This document shows, one piece after another, positions 37,001 to 49,087 of a stretch of DNA of 64,000 nt. Within the stretch, counting starts at the first letter, position 1; every line of letters starts with the position of its first letter. The notes beneath the pieces were generated by a model. It was not told the origin of the DNA. It ran no database searches and was given only the letters and a program-made list of their open reading frames with translations. A program made the translations under genes and the position numbers. Source of the DNA: Pomacea canaliculata (lineage: Eukaryota; Mollusca; Gastropoda; Architaenioglossa; Ampullariidae); the NCBI RefSeq assembly GCF_003073045.1, contig NC_037593.1, positions 10,774,735 through 10,838,734 on the forward strand, read 5' to 3'.

Positions 37001-38033
37001 AGAGGGGCAATTCTTGGTGTCGCGGGAATCGACAGACTCTCCTCCTCAACGTATGATCGTAAGCATCAAGATCAAGTCTGGAGAAGTACTGCAGATCAGC
37101 TCCATGGACAACCTCGTCGATTTCGACGACGCCAAAGAAAACCAACTCGACAGGGAAAAGATGAAAAAGCAAAGGAAGGGAAGGAGAGGAATCCAAAGCC
37201 CCTCGAGCTTCTCAGGGTTGACAACTTTTTCCACGGAAGCGGCTCTCTACGAGGCTGACTCTCCCGACCAGACATTCCTCTCTCGAGTGCGATCTGCCAG
37301 CTGGTGCCAGTGCTCTGATCACGCCATGGTCAGCGCACACTGTCCGGAGTGCCGGAAGACGTCCGGCAATCACGAAAAATGGTGCATGTCCCGTAACTCC
37401 CTATGTGCCAGCTGCGGCAAACCTTTCAAACGGAAGTACCCGCATCTAGAGAGGAAATCTCCTTCGTCAACAACTTTGACCATCGACTCATTCACCTCAA
37501 CTGCTGACGTGGAGACAACTCCGGCTCGGAACAGTATGCGAGTTACAGATGACGGGAACATGGTGTCTTCCGATTGGCATGATTCGGGATTCGAAGACTC
37601 TGGAGAAGCTAGAAATCGTCCTTCAAAGCGGAAGACCACATCCCACGTTCGCGTTTCCAAAAGTAAAGAGCGCGAAGAGAAGCTCAACAGCTTGACCTCA
37701 ACCTCCATCGACGCCGACGTTCATAGACGAGCGTACGATCTTGCAGTCTCGTACGCACACACCAAACGGTTCATGCAGCAACATAAGAGTTTCTCAGTGA
37801 GCGACATCGCGCCCACGGGAGTGTGCTTTTCTTACTTTCCCTTGCTAAAAACTAAGCGCCCTCGCGCGTCCGAGAACGAAGGGGAGGCAGACATCTTTCC
37901 GCATTTCTTTGGTGTGAGAGCAGACGAAAGGGAAGGGAAGAAAGTAAAGGTTAAGAAAGGACTGAAGCACGTACTCGGAAACACGAACCTTGAGGATTTC
38001 TACCCTGGTGGTAAAAACTATCCCAAGTCTTAG
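33718..38033 (+). CDS. Unrecognised 561-residue protein with Cys/His cluster
   Basis: Exon 1 (33718-33771) starts at an ATG in an ideal context (ACCATGG) and encodes MVRVDELIEAITYNFPTK, ending in phase 0 at donor GTTAGT. Exon 2 (36402-38033) begins in phase 0 after TATCCCAACAG and runs to TAG. I do not recognise the family. Near residue 25 is CALC followed by a basic loop and a further Cys. An acidic stretch (DNDDDGDVDHKYDDDD) lies near residues 60-75. At about 318-362 a cluster reads WCQCSDH, HCPEC, WCMS, LCASCGK, with CxC and two CxxC pairs that could bind zinc. Lys/Arg-rich patches suggest a nuclear or cytosolic protein. The C-terminus contains HRRAYDLAVSYAHTKRFMQQ, probably helical, and ends DFYPGGKNYPKS. 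An extra small exon in the 2.6-kb intron cannot be excluded. Confidence 0.6.
33883..34021 (+). repeat. Compound CAG/CAC/CAA trinucleotide tract
   Basis: About 140 bp in which (CAG)n passes into (CAC)n and then (CAA)n, with an ACAACAG interruption. It lies about 110 bp downstream of exon 1 of the 33718-38033 gene, in its intron. It makes spurious poly-Q/poly-H/poly-Q reading frames. Confidence 0.95.
34022..36401. other. Intron of the 33718-38033 gene, no other feature
   Basis: Apart from the trinucleotide tract just before it, this 2.4-kb intron stretch is AT-rich. I see no exon, hairpin or transposon ends that can be defended. Confidence 0.4.
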
Positions 38034-39297
38034 GAATATCACTCTAAGAAAAACGTTTGATTACCAAGGGGGAGGTAAAGGGTATCATAAATTGTTTGTA
38101 TGTCGCTAAAAAGGACAAATATATCGAGAAGTTACATTCCTATGTCTATGTCTTGTGGTTGATCACACTGTTGTGTACGAATGTGGAAAGAGACGTTAGA
38201 GTTGTTTTTTGTTGTTGAAAAAAATCTCAAGTACTCATTAACATGTACACATTAGATAAGAAATGCATGGGTTGTAAAAAATTAATTTGATTTAAATATT
38301 AAATATTAATGTACGAAATGTTTTTACAGTGATGAAACTGTTAGCGTGTTGTATTGAAGCTGAATATTGCTGTGATGGATTCGAGTAAGGTATTTTAAAA
38401 TTTCATTTATTCCATTTTATTTGCTCCTCTGTCTTCTTTCCTTTCATTTTTTTGAGCAAACATACACACGCATTAAAAAAAGAGAAAACAAAAGAATGAG
38501 GAAGAACGTTTACAAGAGTTGGACAACTCTGGTGTTGTCGGCATGGATCACAAAACAACGCACTCTAGTAGGAGAAATCTCGTGGAGAAAACTACATTTA
38601 CATTCTGCAGCAAAACGAAAAGTGAATGAATATCACCACACATGTACAAACTCGTTGCTGTATAGCAGCTGCTGGTAAAAACAGACAAATGAGGACAGTT
38701 TAGTCACTTTCTTTCGCTCCAACCAGAGCTTACATACCAGTCTTTCTTTATCGCGGTCAAACATATTTGTTACGTGAGAGTTTATCTCTCGAATGGGTTC
38801 ACATGTGGGTCACCACTGTACAAAAGTCACTGAAATAAATCACACATCATATCGATGCATATCGAACTTGAGTTACATATAAAGTTGCACGTCCACGCTT
38901 CATGCCATCCGGTCTAGTCATGGAGGTCATCCGCATGGAGACGAACTGCCTTCTAGAAAACTCGGTGTGTCGTCAGCAGCACTCGGCCTTAACGTTCACC
39001 CACTGTCAGTTAAACGATGTCAGTTAAACTCTTGACCTCGGAGTAACTTGTCAACTTCCGGTCTCGTAGTCTCACAGCTGTGGGCTCATCACGTGATCAG
39101 AAGTTCGGAGGCTGGTCTGATTGTGGGCCGGTGAAGAGAAGCAGCATCCTTTTGACTGTCCCCAGGCTCGACAGACTTGGTTCCTAACCACAGATCTGCA
39201 TCTTTAAATATTTGCAAATGTTGAGAACTCAAAGAGAAACACTTAGCTGCTAAGATGACGGTATCATGAAATATTTGCGACTAGCGCCATCACAGGG
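38034..39297. other. Convergent intergenic stretch
   Basis: Lies between a plus-strand gene ending at 38033 and a minus-strand gene ending at 39298, so it must hold both 3' UTRs. An AATAAA occurs near 38834. No other feature is supported. Confidence 0.4.
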
Positions 39298-39741
39298 TTA
39301 CTTGACCATTTCTAGACGAGACGATGGCCAACTGAGAGACTTAAACACACTTAATGACATTCTCACTTTCCTCATCTGCTCAGTACGAACCTTCGACGAG
39401 GTAACTGGAGCGAAGGACACTTTGGGCGGCTGCTGTTGCTGCTGCTGCTGCTTCTTCTTCTGAGTAGGAGGAGGAGGAGGCGGAGGCTCTGCTTCCTTTA
39501 CAGTCTTCTTTCCTTTCTCCTTCCCACGTGACCAAGGCGGCACGTACTCGCTGTAGGAGTCATATTTCTTGACTTTATCATACGTCCTCAGTTCTGTCTT
39601 TTTTTGCTCAATCGGTCTGTTGATGAGCGGTTTGTAGGTGTTGGCACTTTGTACAGGCTCGTAAAACTTCACTTTAGGGTCAATGGAAATTTTGGTGCTG
39701 TACTTTCTTGGCTCATATTTGTGCACTTTGTAGTCTGCCAT
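39298..39741 (-). CDS. Unrecognised 147-residue basic protein with poly-P and poly-Q
   Basis: On the minus strand an acceptor (TTTTTCAG near 39822-39829) is followed by a short leader with an in-frame stop (TGA), so the first ATG at 39741 is the likely start (MADYKVHKYEPRKYSTKI). The first 80 residues are Lys/Tyr/Pro-rich (FYEPVQSANTYKPL, YDKVKKYDSYSEYVPPW). A run of seven prolines, then QKKK and seven glutamines follow, and a Ser-rich basic tail ends SSRLEMVK. I see no known domain, signal peptide or membrane segment. The 5' UTR exon further upstream is not located. The Gln and Pro runs come from CTG- and GGA-type repeats and may vary in length between individuals. Confidence 0.55.
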   Translation of the reverse strand: MADYKVHKYEPRKYSTKISIDPKVKFYEPVQSANTYKPLINRPIEQKKTELRTYDKVKKYDSYSEYVPPWSRGKEKGKKTVKEAEPPPPPPPTQKKKQQQQQQQPPKVSFAPVTSSKVRTEQMRKVRMSLSVFKSLSWPSSRLEMVK

Positions 39742-40893
39742 CGGAGGAAACTCATCAGAAGACAAAATGACAGTGACGCGTGAAGTTCTTTTGAAGGGCA
39801 CTCAAAATATGAGTATCAAAATCTGAAAAAGACAAAGAAGATTAGGACATTGTAGTTCGCAAGTGAACTTTGGCGCTTTTTGGAATAAATCAAGCAACTG
39901 CGACAAAAAGTCAAAAGATTTAGATTTATTTATTTAATGGTAATAATTATTACAGGTTAGAAATAAATCCATAAAAAGATAAATATCAAAACATATGAAA
40001 ATTATTAATAAAAACAATAAAATATAATATAGTTTATAATTGACAGATGTCTGTGCCTATGTAGACCACGAAGGACACAACCCCCTCGTTTTCTGTTGCT
40101 CATGAGACAACAAACTGAAGAAATAGTAACCCTGTGACCTCATATATCATACAGTCTATACCCTAAAACCCTCGCTACTACAGTGATTTAGATTAAGAAC
40201 CAACCGGATTAGAACATGGGTAAATGGAGTGCTGTCTCTCTCTCTCTCTCATAATCTCTCCAAATCTCTCCCACTCTCTTACATTTTTTCCTCCGTCTTT
40301 CTCAACATGTCTCCCGCTTGCTTTCTCAATCTCAATCTCTCTTTCAATCTCAATGTCTCTATTAATCTCTCTCAATCTCCCATTCTCTCTCTCTATGGCG
40401 CATCTACGTGTAGTGATAAGTGATAACTACAATCTTTTCATCTCAATGGGGTAAAAAGAGCCATCAGGGTACTAAAAATGCACCAAAAAAGTCGTGAGAG
40501 ATTTATGTTTGCCTTTGGCCTTCCCTAGGACAGTGCCAGGTGGAGCTGTGTACCTGGCCCTCGAGATCTCACTTTGCCAAGAAGACGCTACTACAGCGCT
40601 GCCATGACGCCGCGGGTGATCGAGCACATAGTCCCCACCCTTCACAGGTAGTGAGCCGGGTACACGACTACGAGACCGTTGCCAGCCACCCGTGTAGAAT
40701 TATCAGTCATACTCGTGGGGACATGAGTAATGAGTTGGTAGTTTTTTATTTCTTTTTGTAAGGCGCTGTCATCTGATAAACATCACGAGGACTAAATTAG
40801 TCACGTGACGTCCGTGATCCCGCATAATGGTGTTTTCAAAACTGAGTTGCAAAGATGTGTACTACTCTCACGATAAAACATACAAGCGCTCGA

Positions 40894-40899
<6 letters not shown>

Positions 40900-40980
<81 letters not shown>
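40900..40980 (+). repeat. (GA)n microsatellite
   Basis: About 80 bp of alternating G and A with single interruptions, in a gene-free stretch. Confidence 0.95.
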
Positions 40981-40981
<1 letters not shown>

Positions 40982-41636
40982 CAAAGCCACAAACAAAAAA
41001 GTCATGTAAAGATTCTCAGGTATAGAGATAACGAGACTATGAGTAGCACCACCCAGATGGCTGTACACCCCGCAAGGCCAGATTAGCTCTGTCTGGACAC
41101 TGTATGTACCTACCCTACTCTGAAAGAAATACATATAAAGCTTAGAATTTCAGCTCATCTGTCCTGCCATGTTTAACCCCAGTCCCAAGTGTCACCATGT
41201 GTGTCATTCCGCTTGTGTCACTGTCAGTCAGTTCGTCACCGTGTCGTTGCCACTCTGTGTCACAGTCACTCCACTGCTGTGTCATGTCCGTCTAATGTGT
41301 TTTATTTGTCTGTTGTTTTATTTCTTCGTCATCAACCAGACGGCCAGTCAGTTATTATGTATTACCATGTGATAAAACATCATTGAGAAATATAACAAGA
41401 CCTATGCTATAGACGTTGTCTCTTTCTTCTTCTTTCTTTCTCTCTTTTACACACATACGCACGTTCTCTCTCATACTTTAAAACTGAAAATACTGTTACG
41501 GATATAATTTAATCTATATTCACACAGCTATGCCCTTACATTCCCGTAAATAATTACCTATATCTTCTATATCCTTTAAAGACTGTACCTTGTATTACGA
41601 TTATAGTTTACACCAAATCTTTGTAGTTAATCGAAA

Positions 41637-41706
41637 AATCAGTCAATCAGTCAGTCAATCAATCAGTCAATCAATCAGTCAATCAATCAGTCAATCAATC
41701 AATCAA
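41637..41706 (+). repeat. (TCAG/TCAA)n tetranucleotide tract
   Basis: About 70 bp of mixed CAGT and CAAT tetranucleotide units in tandem. Confidence 0.9.
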
Positions 41707-43514
41707 ATGTAAAGAGGAAATCCTTTACATACAAAGCTCCGATATACAGGCTACCTGCTTACTAGCTCATGGCCCTACCTGTCTGTAGCACCTGGCTCTG
41801 CTGTCTTCAAAGTCTCAAACTGTTTGTCCCACGTCACGACATGACGCTTCCCCATCCCACAGTCCAGCGCGCGCCACGTGGCGCACAAAACAAAAGCGGA
41901 CAGGTGTTGGCCGTTAAACATTACCTGAGGTGGTTCGGTTCTGGAGGGAGTCGGGGGGTCCAGGAAGGTTTGTTTCAGTGGCGCTATAGCAGCGGGGCAC
42001 AACAAGCCGGCGAGTGGTGCAGCGTGTCAAGGGAGTTCAGCTCGAGTTTCGGGTCTGACACTCCCCTCCCTCCCTGCTGGGCGTCAGGTCTGTGATCGAA
42101 CGTGACCTGAGGGGGCAAAAACGTTACCTGCCAGCCCCCGGCTGTCATTGTTTCCATTAATAATTGCACAGGAGAGCATGGGGCTGGCCTCACGCAGGTC
42201 CACAAGAAAAGTCTGAAGGTGCGTGATAAGTGCGACAAGAGAAAAATATTTTTAGCGGGATGTGTGATGCAAGGTGTGGCCAGGTAGACAAAGATAGCAA
42301 GGTGTTTTAGCGATAAGACTGTGCTCTGTGTAGCTTAGCAAGATAGACTAGAATGTTTCGTGTGTAGTTTAGCGAGATAGACAAGTCTAGGTAATTTAGT
42401 CTATCCGGGTAGACACGTATTGAGTGACGCAGGCTAGGTTGTCTTTATTTGAGGGAGACACCTCTAGGGGCTGTTAGCACTGACCGAGATGAAAGGCCTT
42501 CAAGGGTTTAATAGAAAAGGTTTTCGATTAAAATGAATTCAGTCGCAATTACATAAAATATTCACATCAAATATGGCCGTGTGTTCATCACATCCCACCC
42601 CAAATCCTTGTTTCATTGATTGTTGATTTTAAATTTAAATAAAAGACTATTGTTGTCTTCGATGTGTAAACATGAGCGACTTGTGTATATTTTTGGTGTG
42701 CGCGCGCGTGTGTGATGGTGTGGGATTGTGGAGGGTGCAAACATGTGATAACATCTCACAGATGGTCAACCCTGTCATCCGAACCATCTTGAGGACGCTG
42801 CAAACATTAAACCAGTTCCACTCTCACCACGCCATTAAACCTTCAAAGAAAAAGAAAAAAAAATACTTCTTTATTTTGGGTTACATCAGTTATCAATGTC
42901 ACAAAACAGAGTACCGATGCAACTCAGTATTTCTGATTACTTTTAAAGATCAAAATTTGATACACAGGTAATGCTTCCATTGTGGACTAGGTAAGTTCTG
43001 GAAGATCAAGGCCGACAACGCAGAGGTCAGGGGGCGCTACCGTCAGATGCACAGCATCGTGACTCTTCAGTGAGTGCTCCTGACATTCTTCTCTCCCTAG
43101 TGGGGTATCATCTTGCATCTGTGCTGCATCCTCCCTTGAGAAACTTGTAAGAGGAAAGGTGAGAGGTCACTCAGCTTCCCTGTAGTCGTGTAGGGCGATG
43201 ACAAGTGAACTCCACTGTATACCAGCAAAAAGTAGGGAATACTCGTATATAACCAAGCTGAATGTACATCACGTGAAACATTCCTTCCTTCCTTCCACAT
43301 AATAGCAGTGATAAGCCTGTCAACTCATCCACCGTCAGACCACACGAAGCGTGACTGTGACACGATGAGGACTCTAGGACTGTAATGGATCCTTTTACAA
43401 GATATATTTGTTAAGCTTTACAAAGCCACTAGCTCAACCACTTGCATTCATGCTATAAAAAGATACTACATGTATAAGAAATATGGAAACATAATTAAAC
43501 TAAAGGTGCTACAT

Positions 43515-43584
43515 TGAGGGGAGTGTTGTTGAGAGTCACGCTAGGCAGGTCAAGGACGTCCGAGAAGGCGACCTGCTCCTCGAT
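43515..43584 (-). pseudogene. 70-bp duplicate of FAM167 last-exon fragment
   Basis: This stretch equals 44281-44350, inside FAM167 exon 2, at 69 of 70 positions. On the minus strand it reads [18 protein letters not shown] followed by NTPL, where the gene itself has STPL. Flanking sequence does not match and there is no splice site or stop in register. It is a recent partial duplication rather than a second gene. Confidence 0.85.
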
Positions 43585-44224
43585 CATGTTAATAAAATAT
43601 CTACAACTACATAACAAAACTCATGCAGACGTATCTTTACAAACTGTCATGTCGTGGTGGTAGGACGACGGACGTGTATCGTCTGTTGAATCTGATAAAG
43701 TTTCCCCCTTCGGACACAGAATAGTCCACAAATATAGCTACGTTTCCTCGGAATCAAAGTTTGTAAGAGTAAACAGTAAACAGTACTGAGAGCAAAACAG
43801 TTGTCATAACCAAAAAGAAACATGCTAGCAAAAAAGTCATGTTGTCCAGCTGCAGTCTTTCCTGTGCAAAAGTGCGGAACGTCTTCCAACTTGAGAAAGA
43901 AGAGAGAAAGGTAAGGGTGGTATGTGGTCCCATCCATCCTTGGGATCTTTCCCCACCCACCGAAGCCACCCCTCCCCTACTCTCTAGTAACCACTGATCA
44001 GTTTAAATGCGCCTTCAGATGTTGGGGCTTTTTGTGAAATGTACTGAGAAACTCGCATGGTGTGTCCTGCACATGTTATTCTATCAAATGATATTTTCCT
44101 TTACATTATTCATCACTTGAAAAAAAGAAGGCCATGACTGCGCCCTAGGCGACTGCATAGTTTGCCTCATTGTACAACCCTGCATATCCCTACACACGCA
44201 CGCTTACAATTCATGCCCATGAAG

Positions 44225-45666
44225 TCAACAAGTCGAAAAGCGCCTGGCACTGAGGTTCATGCGAGTGACCCCCAGAAGTTTGAGGGGAGTGCTGTTGAGA
44301 GTCACGCTAGGCAGGTCAAGGACGTCCGAGAAGGCGACCTGCTCCTCGATGTCGGACTGGACGTCGTCAAGCAGCGCGCGGTGCAGCTGACAGCTTCTGC
44401 TGAGGCGCAGCTGGTGGATGTCGTGGCGCAGGCTCAGCAGCTGGCGGGCCAGATGTTGGTCCATGGAGCGCATCTCCGTCTAGTAACAGCAACAGCAACA
44501 ACAACGACGACATTTAGACGAAAGTAGCCGCTATGGCTAGAGATTGTTGTGGATAGTGAGGGCGTTAAGGCACTTTACATTTTTTTCAGTTGCTTTTGTA
44601 AGGATTGGGTAAAGGTCAGGAAGTGATCCTATTTCCCCAAGTCGTGTGATTACCTCCCTTCTGTTCTAGAGATACACTTACACACATCAATAATAGCAAT
44701 AACAATAGCATATTTACAATTACTACTAAAAGTATGTAGAAAATAGGAAAGTGTGTAAAAATCGAATAAATACGGACTAATATATAATGAGAGAGAAAAG
44801 AGAAAGGAAAAGAAAGATTGAGAGAAGAAAATGAAGGTGAAAAGAGAGCGATAGTCACAAACACAAAATATCAAACGAAACGAAACGAAACGAAACGAAA
44901 CGAAACGAAACCAACCAACCAACCAACCAACCAACCAACCAACCAACCAACCAACCAACCAACCAACCAACCAACCAACCAACCAACCAACCAACCAACC
45001 AACCAACCAACCAACCAACCAACCAACCAACCAACCAACCAACCAACAACACACAAACAAGATCAGGAACGTCTGGCCTACAGTTGAGACACTTACCAGC
45101 TCTGACTTAAGCCACTCCAACGCGCCATTGATTCGCTCCTTTCTCTCTGACGTCAGCTTTTCCGTGACGTCACCGGCCGGCACTAGTGTAGGGGGCGCGA
45201 GGAAGCTGCGAGCCTGCCATTCCAGAAAGCTCGACCTGCGCGTTTTGAGCTTGAGACGCAAGGCGGTGGCTTTGAGGAGGGCCAAGTCCGAGCACTCGGG
45301 TGGCTCCAGGAACCGTGAAGTCGACCTCCGGGTCGAGCTGGGGGAGAAGTTGGGCGAGCCGTTACAGAAATGTGACGTCAGGGGCTTGGGCTCTGCCAGG
45401 ATGGGTCGTGTCCGCTTGAGCGTCCTCTGGTGCAGATTGGTGTCCTCTTCTTCGTCGTCTTTGTCGTCGTAGTCGTCGCCACATTCGTCGATGTGTATGG
45501 CGATTGGACACGGGGTAGTCACGTGAAGACTGAAGAGGTTGGTCGTGCGAGGGCCGAGGATTTGCTCCGGATCTTCCCCCAAGGAGATGCAGCGCCTGGG
45601 AGCCAAGTCCCGTTTCTGACCCATTGTGTCACGTGACTCGAGAGGAATAAGCTCAAAGTCTTTCAT
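44225..45666 (-). CDS. FAM167: FAM167 family protein (DIORA)
   Basis: Two exons on the minus strand: 45097-45666 (ATG at 45666, 190 codons, donor GTAAGT, phase 0) and 44225-44479 (acceptor TTACTAG, stop TGA), for 274 residues. The N-terminal half is Ser/Pro/Asp-rich and variable, with an acidic run near [12 protein letters not shown]. The conserved FAM167 domain begins near [14 protein letters not shown] at the exon junction. It continues with [20 protein letters not shown] and the family signature tail [13 protein letters not shown]...ARRFSTC, very close to the C-terminus of vertebrate FAM167A/B. The molecular role is poorly known; human FAM167A is linked to immune signalling. There is no signal peptide. 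The 620-bp intron contains long (AACC)n and (ACGAA)n runs. A 70-bp piece of exon 2 is duplicated at 43515-43584. Confidence 0.9.
44874..45047 (+). repeat. (ACGAA)n followed by (CCAA)n microsatellite
   Basis: Pentanucleotide ACGAA repeats (about 44874-44910) run straight into about 34 CCAA units (44909-45047). The tract fills part of the FAM167 intron, 50 bp downstream of the exon 1 donor on the transcribed strand, where the RNA would carry (UUGG)n. It produces spurious poly-(GWLV) frames. Confidence 0.95.
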
Positions 45667-47718
45667 GTAACGTTTTATTTTTATGATGAATCAAATCTCA
45701 TGTCACGAGATGTTACGAGAGACACTGGATGTTGCAACATGAACAGATTTGAACGTGATGTTCTCGGTGTGAACAGTTCTGAACTAGATCCTCCGGTGTC
45801 AGCAGGTCTAAACTGGATTGCTCTTTTGTGAATATGTATGAGTCTTCCCAGAACCTGAAATGGCCACAAACAGCTTTACCGATCCTTAAGACTTCATTTG
45901 TGAATAAAAATGCCTGTGGGGCATTCTCCAGAATTTACGGCTGCTTTCATGTCCGAGAAAAAAAATGACATCTTTATTAGAACGTCCCCATAAATGACAG
46001 AGTTACCTCGAGAATTACACAAACGTTAAGTGCAACCCTCGTCATCAGCTACGACAGCAAACAATCACCAGGCTTCTGTTTTAGAAGACTGTTTCTGACA
46101 GAAGGAGAGTCATTGCTCCAAATGCAAGTTATTTTACTGAACTCGAATGAGATGCAAGAATCCTTGGGCTGAATCTGAAGAAAGAAAAAAAAAGGATGAT
46201 TAAAAACCATATTGTCTATGTATTGTCTTAGATGTGTATACACAAACATATCTTTTTATAAGTTGCTTTGTAAGGACTTGTTTTGACAGGTTTTCTCAAT
46301 ATTCTATTTATTTCATGATGCTTAATTTAAGGCTTGTCAACTATAGAGTCATACCCCGGAAATTGAACATACTCTAGACTTGTTCTGCGTCTGCTCCTGA
46401 CGCACTCTTAGTCAGTCACGTTCAGTCAGATGCTGCACTCCTGCTCTCAAACCCTCTGCACTCCCGCTATCTCTGGCATCTTCTGGCTTCATTTTGTATG
46501 TTGCTCCCTTGAATTTTGACTCCCTCACATCTCAGACCAAAGCAAATGGCTGCTTCGTGCACTGAATGGCAAGTACAAAGCCCCACCGGCAGTTTATGGT
46601 CCACAAAGCTACATCAAGAGGAGGTCACCGAGACCCCGTTCCCTTGACTTCATTCCCTGCACAGCCGAGCTTTGCACAGTTGTGTCTATAACTATAAAAC
46701 TAAAAAAATCATTTATTGACTGTGGGAAAACTAACAACATTATCCTTGTCTTCAGAGTTAATTAGTCGTAAAGGATTTCATGAATGATTCATTACGTCGT
46801 GTATATAATTGTTTTGCGGGAGAACCGTTATTCCCTTAGCTAGCGCCGCCATTCGCCTCCCCACGTGAGTAACATTCAGTGTTGCCTGTCTTTCTTGTGG
46901 TCCTTCATCACGTCCCCCATCGGCATAAAGTTATTTCGGTTTTTTAAGACTGATGATCGTTAGCGACGAAGGGGTCATCAGGTGTGCCTGGGTCACGTGA
47001 ACCTTTGACGTGGACGCTCCGTGCACTAAGCGCCCTCTGGGGAAGTAATGCGAAAACAAAATTCAAAGCCCTAGGAGCTCCTTGTCACCATTTTCTTTGC
47101 AAAAGTAAAGAAGTGAAATATTTCTAGCTGAGAAATGTTTGTTGCACTCTTGATAGACTGCTCGTCTAATTTTCAACAAGAAAACGGTTTTCGGAGAGAA
47201 ATTAATATTTATAAATGCACTGCAAAGTAATCAAGTGAATGTAGTAGGATCTTGCTTATTGTTGCCATTCCAGCCTTATTAACACAAGAACTATTATCAC
47301 AGTTAGGAATAAAATCCCAGCTATCACAGCATCCATACCCGAAAGACATAATATATCTACGAATCCAAAGAAAACAATATGCATTGGAATATAAGGTTTG
47401 AAAAGTTTTTTTCCCAGCAAAATGATTTAAAGTATTTTTTTAAAACAAAATTTGGACGAATACATTGTTTTACCTAAGACATTTTGCATCGACATCGTTA
47501 ATTAAAATCTGAGGAAGATTATCCATCGTCCGCAGTCACTAAATCAAACTTAACCCCACGTGACTCGTTTGCAGATCCACACGGTCACTTTCCTCGAACA
47601 GGTCAGAAAATTACCTAACTTTAAAGAGTGGAACAAAGTATTTCAAATTTTTAACTCATTTAGGTCCTCCGTTAAAACATTTTTTAGGTACAACTGTGTA
47701 TAAAGCTTGAAAGCAGTT
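45667..47718. other. Upstream of FAM167; no supported gene
   Basis: The first few hundred bases upstream of 45666 should hold the FAM167 5' UTR and promoter; no clear TATA box is seen. A possible exon-like frame near 46542-46680 (plus strand; SKWLLRALNGKYKAPPAVYG) has an AG before it but no donor or partner exon. The rest is AT-rich. Confidence 0.35.
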
Positions 47719-48368
47719 TCATAAAACACTTTTAAATTTGTTTCTACAAAACAATTTTAAGGTGTAGACACGTGTTGTGCACCTGTGTCCACCAAAGGGG
47801 ATGGCGTGAAAGGGTCTTTCCCATCCCAGACAACTGGGGTCGGACACGCAGTTGTCGATCTTGATGCCTGCCGAGCTCGCGGAAGTGGAGAGAAGCATCA
47901 TAAACATTAAGTCCCCTGCTGATATCCTCCCCTCCGAGCAAAAATTGAGCAAAGAAAAAAGAAGAAACAAAAATTGAGGAAGGTGAGCTGCGCTGGTTAT
48001 AAACTGGTTGGAACCGAGGGGAGGAGAGGGCGGGGATGATTTTCACTCATCTGCGTCAGCGACAGACGAAAATGGGAGAGGAACACCCTCATCTGCGTCA
48101 GTCAACTGACGTGAGCAGCCTTCATTCTTGCTAACCCTTCCTCCTTCCTTAACTTCTCTCTCTCTCTCACACACTCATCCCATCCATCAAGTCAACGAAT
48201 AAGATCATTAGGGTCGAGTCGACCTACCTTCGTTTCATCGCATGTGCTGGAGACGCCAGCGAGCAGCCTACCTTGATAACCACACCTGTCGGATGAGATG
48301 TTACCCAAGTAGACACGAGCTAACAGGTAACCCACACTACCATCCAGCGAGTCGTCGTCGCCAGCCAT
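47719..48368 (-). CDS. Weak two-exon candidate for a 98-residue protein
   Basis: On the minus strand an ATG at 48368 opens exon 48272-48368 (MAGDDDSLDGSVGYLLARVY..., phase 1, donor GTAGGC). An exon 47719-47918 (acceptor ATATCAG) completes the codon and runs to a stop, reading GDLMFMMLLSTSASSAG, then CVSDPSCLGWERPFHAIPFG. Phases agree but the start context is weak, no family is recognised, and the acceptor lacks a strong pyrimidine tract. It may be chance. Confidence 0.2.
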
Positions 48369-49087
48369 GCACGATGAAATGCAACTCCTGCTACGATGTA
48401 TTTTACTGCCCGCTGCATTCCTGCCCAGCTATTTAGGGTAAATTACAGGCATGAAGGGTATCGGGTATCCGACAACAAAAAACATAATAATAAAAAGCAG
48501 CTTTATTGGCAGCTAGAATGTCATCAAGCGTACACGAACGCGCGCGCGTGTGACTGTGTGTTTGTTTGTATGTTGAGTGTTTGTGCGTGTGTGATCGCGC
48601 GTCCTCGCTTAGTGCATAGTTCTGATGTTGACACCCAATGTCATTAAAAATTAATTTGTGGGAATTTTTCTCCCTTCCTTCACTTGCTATTATGTTCGGC
48701 TTTGTCTGCTGATACAAGCTGACTTCTGGGTGTAGTTATGAAAAGTTTACATACTTATGTCTCATCTGTACTCCTTGGTTCAAAATTTGCTTTCCGTACA
48801 TCGTTATTTTTTCGGAGCTGTTATAACAAATTTATAGTATTCTCGGAAGAGTCACACATCATCTTTGTACTAACATTATCACATATCTGAACATTAACAG
48901 ACATACATACCAATGAGATTTCTTGTTCACAATAATTAAAATGTACAACTCATCATGAAATGTCAGTCATGTAGCTGAGATTTCTAACACAAAGCACACG
49001 CATAATCAGCTCTGCGGATCACTACGATCTGTGATGCCAACAGATTGAATAAAAAAGATGAAAGGGAGGCAAGGCAAGTCAGTATCT

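Larger units (their letters stand above)
39830..43514. other. Gene-poor interval with microsatellites
   Basis: Contains the (GA)n and (TCAR)n tracts plus a CT-rich patch near 40235-40400. Exon-like pieces occur at 40529-40647 and near 42762-43071 (plus strand), but they do not close into one reading frame and are not annotated as a gene. Confidence 0.35.

Noticed and set aside
40529-43071. Exon-like pieces at 40529-40647, 42762-42967 and about 42992-43071 as one plus-strand gene
   Set aside because: Donor and acceptor phases do not close: the second join gives a stop at once, and no homology is visible.
44650-45096. Continuation of FAM167 exon 1 frame into poly-GWLV
   Set aside because: The frame merely reads through the GTAAGT donor into the (CCAA)n intron repeat; the conserved domain resumes at 44479.
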